Shown: piece after piece, positions 58,396-64,000 of the stretch
Numbering within the stretch: position 1 is the stretch's first letter
How the letters are laid out: each line of letters opens with the position of its first letter
Source: Escallonia rubra
Taxonomy: Eukaryota; Streptophyta; Magnoliopsida; Escalloniales; Escalloniaceae
Assembly: GCA_033065855.1 (NCBI GenBank)
Contig: JAVXUO010001617.1
Span: forward strand, 62,001 to 126,000
Length of the DNA stretch: 64,000 nucleotides
Direction of reading: 5' to 3'
Translations under genes and position numbers: made by a program
The notes under the pieces: model-generated
Databases searched by the model: none
Seen by the model: the letters and a program-made list of their open reading frames with translations, nothing else
What the model was told of the DNA's origin: nothing

Positions 58396-59776
58396 TAAAC
58401 ATTACGTCCACCCAATTTTTGGTGATTAGAACGTGTAACCATTGTACCTCACTCTAAGCCGCCGCCATCACATCCTAACTCTGCCACAGTCTTCGGATCT
58501 GCTCTTTCTTATTCATCAACTGCCTGAATTTTTTGATTTACACTCGCCGCCCCCGTCCCTCCCCCCATCCACCCGTAAATGATTTAATTGAGTTTCCGGC
58601 TTGTGGTCGGAACTCGTTGAAAGAAAGGTAATCTACCTTTCTACGTTAATCTACCCTTAACAAGTTTAGGATATAAGCATGCTTCTGTCAATGGAGTAAA
58701 TACCCAATAGCAAAAGATGGAGGCTTGCAATGACACTGTATATTCTCATCTCTCGGTTGGCCATTTTTATGCTTGCTTTCAACTATTTGGCATTTCATTT
58801 CATGAAATATGAAGTGTAGATTTTCAATCTCATACATTGTTGAAAAAGTACAGTTGCCAATATTAGCTTATTGGAAGGTTGTTGCATTCTGATTCCAAAA
58901 ATGTAGTTCAAGGATTTATAGTTCACTATACGAACTTTACTGTTTAATTTGTTCACCGGTACGGTATGGCTGAAAATAGTCTCAATTTAACAAGTAACTT
59001 TGATGCCATATTGAGGAATTTTAGTGCTTTTCCCTTGTATACATCAGTTTCGTACTCTTGAAAACTACCCCATTGCACATGTACACTCTCCAATCTCCAA
59101 CCAATTATACTTCTGTTTCCAGAATCCCTATAAGCAAAAGTTGGTGTCCAAATTTCACTACAAAAAAACCAAAGAAGCTGCTCATAACCTTGAAATATCA
59201 TCCCAGCAATATGGTTTACATCAAGGAATTGTATCCTTTCACTTTGTCAAGTTTTCCAGTCTTGTGCCTTTTTGGCTGGATACGTTTATTGCATTGGCAT
59301 ATTAAGTTCATTATACTTGACGATTTTCCTTTCTATTTTCTTTCTTGCAAAATATACTTATTTCAGTTGCATGGTATATAAATTTTGAATCTTTTTGTTG
59401 CTCGGGGGGCCTTTCCTTCTACATTAGTGTTTGCTTCTCTTGAACAATTACAGGATTAAAATCGCATGCATGTTAGATAGTTGTTCTCTTTCCTTTGAAT
59501 TTCTTGGTAGCCAAACAGATTACAAAAGTTTAAAAAAAAGATTTTTTTTTGTTGGGGTTCTCTTAGAATCCTATTCTTTTGGCTTTGGAAATCGCACATT
59601 CATTTAATTCCAATAGATGTGTGATTGCTATTGAAATTCTCTTGCACTTCTTATAAGGATTTTCCTTGACCAATATTTTATTGAATGGGATTTTCTCTGA
59701 AGTCGAATTGTCCTGCCGAGTAAAAAAATTTTACGTCTATGTATATAGTTCTTAGTTTTAATATCTGCAGTTTCAG

Positions 59777-60884
59777 GTAGCCGAGATGTACATGGTCATG
59801 AAAATGCAGCAAGCGACCACTACCAATACCAAAGGGGTGGAGGTTTAGTAAACAGACCCTTTGAAGATGATCAGTTTGGAAAGGGCCGACATACCTCGAA
59901 AATCTACCGCCTACAAAGGTAGTCTCATTTAAAAAGTCTTCTCTACGGGTTTGAACAAGTGCCAGTTTCCGTTTCAATGACTCAAATGCTTAAGTAATAA
60001 TCGACAGAGAAACTGGCACTTACGCATATAAGATTGCAGGTGTAGATGCTTGTATAACTACCCTTACATGTAGCATGGTGAAACATATATACGTGCTTAC
60101 TGCAGATTCTTAGCTTACTATTGCGCATATGGAGAAATGTCCTAAAGAGTAGTACTTGGTGCAACACAGTACGCTCGAAAAGTGTGACAATGCATCCTGC
60201 ATGAATTGTAGGTTAACAAAACGTTTAGCAATCAAGTGATCGTTTATCAAATTTGAAGTCAGACACTCTCTTCAATAACTAAGAGAAAGAAGGTCAAATG
60301 ACGTGCGTTGATGAGACTTTGTAGGCACTTTTATCAAACATCTGACGAGAAAGCTGAAAGTCCCAGACTTCCAAACCACCCGACTCCAACTATGCCTTGT
60401 ACGTAGCCGTCCCAACCTCGGAGAAAGGAGGATAGTTCTAAAAAAGAACTGATGTCATTAAACTTGTTAGATCCAGTGAACATGGACTTTACAGCTGTGG
60501 ATAGGATAGTAGAAAAATAAGGATTCATGTAGCAGATCCCAGCTTGTTTAGGAAAAAGGATTAGTAGAGTTGAATAGAAGGAGAAGAAGAATGATGTTTT
60601 TCCCAAGGGTTGGAGAATAACACACAGACGCAATTGACATTATCATTAAAAGCCACTAGATTAGTAGTAATCTCCAAATATCAGTGTATCACAATATATA
60701 CTAATGGCTTTTCTGTTAAATTGGGTCATATGTGCTACTAATGCCTTCTGCTTTCCAAGCTTATGAGCTCTTGATCCTTTCACATTTTACAGCAAAGCTC
60801 CTACTTGGCTTACTACTTTTGCACCAGCAGATGCTCTTGTGATGCAAGAGGAAGCCTGGAATGCATTCCCGAAATGCAAAACAT
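59777..60884 (+). pseudogene. two exons of a phosphatidylinositol transfer protein (PITP, IP_trans) gene
   Basis: Exon A (59777-59918) begins VAEMYMVMKMQQATTTNT and, after a shift near 59850, reads NRPFEDDQFGKG and SKIYRLQ. A GTAGTC donor follows. Exon B (60793-60884) begins KAPTWLTTFAPADALVMQEE and continues AWNAFPKCKT. The split codon AG/C restores serine across the junction, as in plant PITPs. In intact proteins this class exchanges phosphatidylinositol between membranes. Only about 75 N-terminal-half residues remain, with stops in exon A, so this is a captured fragment. Retained splice borders show DNA-level capture. The 875-bp gap between the exons holds unrelated repeat text. Confidence 0.85.
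60350..60610 (+). repeat. possible LINE 3' end in the PITP intron
   Basis: The phrase GATTCATGTAGCAGATCCC followed by AGCTTGTTTAGG resembles the 3' tail of plant LINE elements. No reverse transcriptase is seen, so this is a weak call. Confidence 0.3.
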
Positions 60885-62649
60885 GTTGGTCTTGTCCAGT
60901 TTGACCTTTTGGTTCTTGGTTCTTTGGAACTCATATTGACACATTTATTGGTTGTTCTATAAACTTGGATGGTACACTATGCAGTAATCAAGGTAATTAC
61001 AGTTTTTCCTCCTTTTATCATTACTCTTTATTACCGCAGATGGAAATGTTTCATCATTCATTTAGTAAACAACACACTCATTAGTTTGGGATACTTGTAG
61101 TGCCAATACTTCAACAAATTCCTTCTAACTATTGAAACTATTCATAACGCTGACAATGGTAAGTTTTTTGTTATATATGGTCGTTGATTCCCATTTTGGT
61201 TTCTGGTGAAATTAGTAATTTTCTCTCTGGGTTTTCACTCTTAGGATGAGATAAAAAAAAAGAAACAAGATGTTGTTGCAATGTCAACAGATGGGCCCAA
61301 TATGCTAGCTGTTAGTCAAGATGACATACTTCCACAGACCTGTGGTAAAGATGCGTCATGGTAGAGTTCATTGCACGAGCCTGGGTATGGCCTGAATTAG
61401 TATTGTTTGAGGGTAGGAAGACTCGAGAACAAGGACCTAAGAGCTTCTTCACTAGGAAGGTGAGTAAACTTGAGTTTTGAATATGTTTCATAAGTTCATT
61501 TAAGATATCCAAACGGACTGAAAACCTAAGTAGGTGAAAGAGATGAATCTTAAAGACAGCTTATGTACGCGTACACACATGAACATATGCATCATCAACT
61601 GATTACTTGTTCTTTTTTGCTTATGCCATAGTGGTGCTGTGATAATAAAGGTACCAGTCTTATTAGCATGCAAGCGTTGTTTAAGAGAGGATGCTTTGGC
61701 ATTAGCTTTTTGGAAGCACCATGAAAGCATAATGTAGACATGCAAAGGAACTCTTAAATATTTTGCCTACAACCAACTTGAGATAAACCTGTGCAAAGCT
61801 TTTTTATTTAACGTACTTTAATCAATTGATGGCCTGAACTAGTACTGTTTAAGGTGCCCGACTTAGTACTGGTTTGAAAGGGGATGGCCTAGTACTGTTT
61901 TGAAAGGGGATGGCCTGAATTAGTACTCAAATAGGACTCCTTATTTTGTTGTGTTTGTCCTCTTTTCATCATCAGTGTGCAGAAGCCCGTGAGTAAACAA
62001 TTGAAGTTGTCATGCTCGTGCCTGGATATCCTACTTTTATTAGTTTGATATTGAGATTTATTTTTCAATCTATGTTGTTCTTTTTGTCTATGAGAAACAT
62101 GATATACATTCTTGTTTTATATCACTTGAGTAATAAGCAATTAGCGTGTCCGCTTTTGTATGATGGTTCTGATGGCGTGGAGCAAGAAGTAAACAATGCG
62201 AATGAAGACGAGTTCCCTTGAGTTATTCATGGTTCGTACTTGAGGTGGTTGGTGAATATGCTTCATTAGTGTTAGGTTGTTTCATGGACCTTAAGATTTC
62301 TTTGAGTACAACATGAAAATTTTTAGAATCTTTGTTAGGATGATGATGGTAAACCCTTTTATTATGGTATTGTAATTAAGTGGTCAGATTGATGTCTTTT
62401 CTACGTAATTCAGTGTTTTAAGATTATAATATTCTTATGGTTTGATGAAGTTTATTCCGTGCACCATTGTTAGTACTACTTACGATCACGGGTATTGTGA
62501 AATGAATTAGAAGCAAGAATTAGTGACGATAAATATGTATCTAGGAAAAATAGGAAATGGAACATGTGCCTACGGGAAGTTTCGTGGGTACAAACAAAAA
62601 AGCAGTTGATTTGTATCTATTCCAATGGCATGAAATGTGGGAAAAGAGG

Positions 62650-63170
62650 CAAAATCTCGACAGCATATCTGTCACCAAAAGTCTTAAAAACCATAGGTAC
62701 AGATAAAAAAGGCTATGCTAATTCCGTAGGTAAAAGTCAAAAAAACCGTAGGCATATACCTAAAAGGCCTATGGTATATCCGTAGTCAAAAGTCATAAAA
62801 CCATAGGCATAAAAGGGAAAAGACCTATGGTATATCCGTAGGTAAAAGTCTTGAAAACCATAGGCGCGGAGGAAAAAAGACCTACGGTATATCCATAAGC
62901 AAAAGTCTTAAAAACTATAGGCAGAGAAATGAAAAGGCCTACGGATGTCCGTAGGCAAAAGTCTTGAAAGCCGTTGGCGTAAGGGACTTATACCAAACTC
63001 AGCATATGTATGTCCCTACAGAACGACCGTAGGCTTATGTCTCTACTGCCGTAGGCATATGTTTATGCCATCGGAAGAAGCACCCGCGGTACACTACCGT
63101 AGGCATAGGTTACGCCTACGGTACTTTTTACTTATGCCAACGCTTTAGTACCGTAGGCATAAACCGTTTC
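62650..63170. repeat. right subterminal repeats of the CACTA-like element
   Basis: About ten or more copies of words such as CCGTAGGCATA, CCATAGGCAT, ATATCCGTAGG and AAAGTCTTAAAAACC, ending at the terminus near 63180. Confidence 0.88.
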
Positions 63171-63183
63171 TCTTGTAGTTTTA

Positions 63184-63470
63184 CTCTCCCTAACAATTAT
63201 AAACGGATAATTTTTAGATATATTTTGGTATTTTGTGAACTTTGGAAAATTTATAAATTCACTCCTTCTTCACAATTTTCACACCAATCTTCTCACTCGT
63301 TCTTATCTAAATTCTACAAGTTTTGCAACCATTCTTATTTGTTACTAAGTATTAACTCTCTCCTTTTTAATTACAAGTATTATTTAATTATTTACTACTT
63401 TTATTCATTTCTTTTTAATTACTCTTACTAGTTTATTTTTCATTCTTGTCAAACAATTTTAGCGTCAAAT
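63184..63470 (+). promoter_or_regulatory. leader of the hAT transposase gene
   Basis: Pyrimidine-rich, AT-rich leader between the TTA duplication and the ATG at 63471. It continues the hAT sequence interrupted at 56685. Confidence 0.5.
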
Positions 63471-64000
63471 ATGTCTCGATTATTTAGATCACGTAACGAT
63501 AAATGTCCAGCACCACAAGCATCAGATTTTCAAGACCCGTCACTAATGGGTATAGATACCCTAGCCAATTGGTTGTTTAACCAAAACATTTCAGATTTTG
63601 AATATATACCTTCACAAGATACCCAGCATTTTAGTCAAGAACGCAGCTCGGTCGGCGACACTATTACTCCAGGGCAAATTTTATCCCAATTAGCAGTCAT
63701 TATGATGAAGGACTGAGAAATCATACCGCTAGTTTGCCAGAAGCCCAACAGGGAAAAAAAAGGAAGCTCAGTGTTGGAATCATTTTGAGGAGATTATGGT
63801 TGATGACATTCGAAAAGTTCAATGTAAATATTGTGGTAAATTATTTTCGTGTGGTAGTGGTAATGGACATCTTAATAGGCGTTATCCGACATGAGCACCT
63901 AATTAAGGCCATGTCGATCCTACACAAACGCAACTATCTTTTGACTGTAAGTTATTTATTTATAATCAGCGAGATCAAAGAGACGGTTTTGCTGAATTCA
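63471..64000 (+). pseudogene. hAT transposase N-terminus with BED zinc finger, damaged
   Basis: The frame starts MSRLFRSRNDKCPAP and runs to a TGA at 63714-63716. In a shifted frame the conserved BED finger follows: WNHFEEIMVDDIRK, QCKYCGKLFSCGSGNGHLNR, then a stop at about 63893 where the last cysteine would be, and further family-like text to the window edge. Intact proteins use the BED finger to bind element ends and a downstream RNase H-like core plus dimerisation region to move them; those parts lie beyond the window. The frameshift and stops show this copy is dead. Confidence 0.82.

Larger units (their letters stand above)
56686..63180. mobile_element. CACTA-like element carrying a lipid-transfer gene fragment, TSD TTA
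   Basis: The left end CACTCTACAAGAAAAGAG and right end complementary to ACTACAAGAGAAACGG are flanked by TTA (56683-56685) and TTA (63181-63183). Both termini deviate by a base or two from CACTACAAG. The left subterminal repeat is ATGCCAACGGTACACAAGGG-like (56715-56960). The right one is CCGTAGGCATA-like (62650-63170). The interior has a promoter-like block (58150-58400), PITP exons and unidentified exon-like stretches (59130-59225, 61260-61460, 62140-62220). No transposase was seen. Confidence 0.6.
56291..64000 (+). mobile_element. hAT element, left part, interrupted by a CACTA-like element
   Basis: The left end TAGAGATGTCAAAAAGG is followed by GGCCC/GGGCC-rich subterminal text (56310-56520) typical of Ac-like hAT ends. 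A promoter-like region (GCTATATAACGGC near 56610) continues, after the insertion at 56686-63180, into the leader and transposase start at 63471. The right end is outside the window, so the 8-bp duplication cannot be tested. Confidence 0.7.

Noticed and set aside
61260..61460. Further exons of the PITP gene or a Transposase_24 piece
   Set aside because: Short open stretches with a GTGAGT donor at about 61459, but the residues match neither family well enough to call.

Overview
This window is repeat-dense, intron-containing, AT-rich plant DNA, most probably from a eudicot with a large genome. I cannot name the species. I see no complete ordinary host gene. Almost everything is transposable elements, many nested in one another, plus fragments of host genes carried inside them. 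Two bases are N (10214 and 10404).

Layout. 1-3111: 3' two thirds of a Ty1/copia retrotransposon with its 3' LTR. 4523-11655: a CACTA-type DNA transposon carrying a small B3-domain gene, one exon of ribosomal protein P0 and an NLR leucine-rich-repeat fragment. A relative carrying a second copy of the B3 gene (6194-9558) has inserted into it in the opposite orientation, so the B3 copies form a 1.1-kb inverted repeat. 12090-32960: an old antisense copia element split in its RNase H region by about 19.8 kb of inserted DNA. That insert holds a CACTA element with TNP2-like transposase and Transposase_24 relics, a CTAATTAGG minisatellite, a complete smaller CACTA (20304-23227, TSD ATT), a GC-rich TIR element, and a 3.7-kb solo LTR (25625-29309, TSD ATTTT).

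33008-55126 is the most interesting part: two nested Mutator-like elements (MULEs) of the same design. Each has a FAR1-type transposase gene and a gene fusing a plant mobile domain (PMD) to a Ulp1/SENP-type cysteine protease. In each the two genes converge on a tandem array. The inner element (33747-47695) sits in the leader intron of the outer PMD-Ulp1 gene. Its PMD-Ulp1 gene splices in phase to an open 830-residue protein with the Ulp1 H-D-Q-C residues at yeast Ulp1 spacing (H to D 17, Q to C 6). Its transposase has one premature stop and a late frameshift. Its long terminal arms are built from about 755-bp tandem units homologous to part of the solo LTR at 25625-29309. A hAT element (43630-45407, TSD CTGACAGA) has inserted into its right arm. 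The outer element is decayed.

56291-64000: the left end and start of the transposase gene of a hAT element, interrupted upstream of the gene by a 6.5-kb CACTA-like element (56686-63180, TSD TTA) carrying two exons of a phosphatidylinositol transfer protein gene.

Working logic: TIR-borne promoters and leader exons appear to drive both genes of each MULE; the CACTA elements act as vehicles for host exons; most coding sequences are damaged. The inner PMD-Ulp1 gene and the two small B3 genes are the only frames that look intact.
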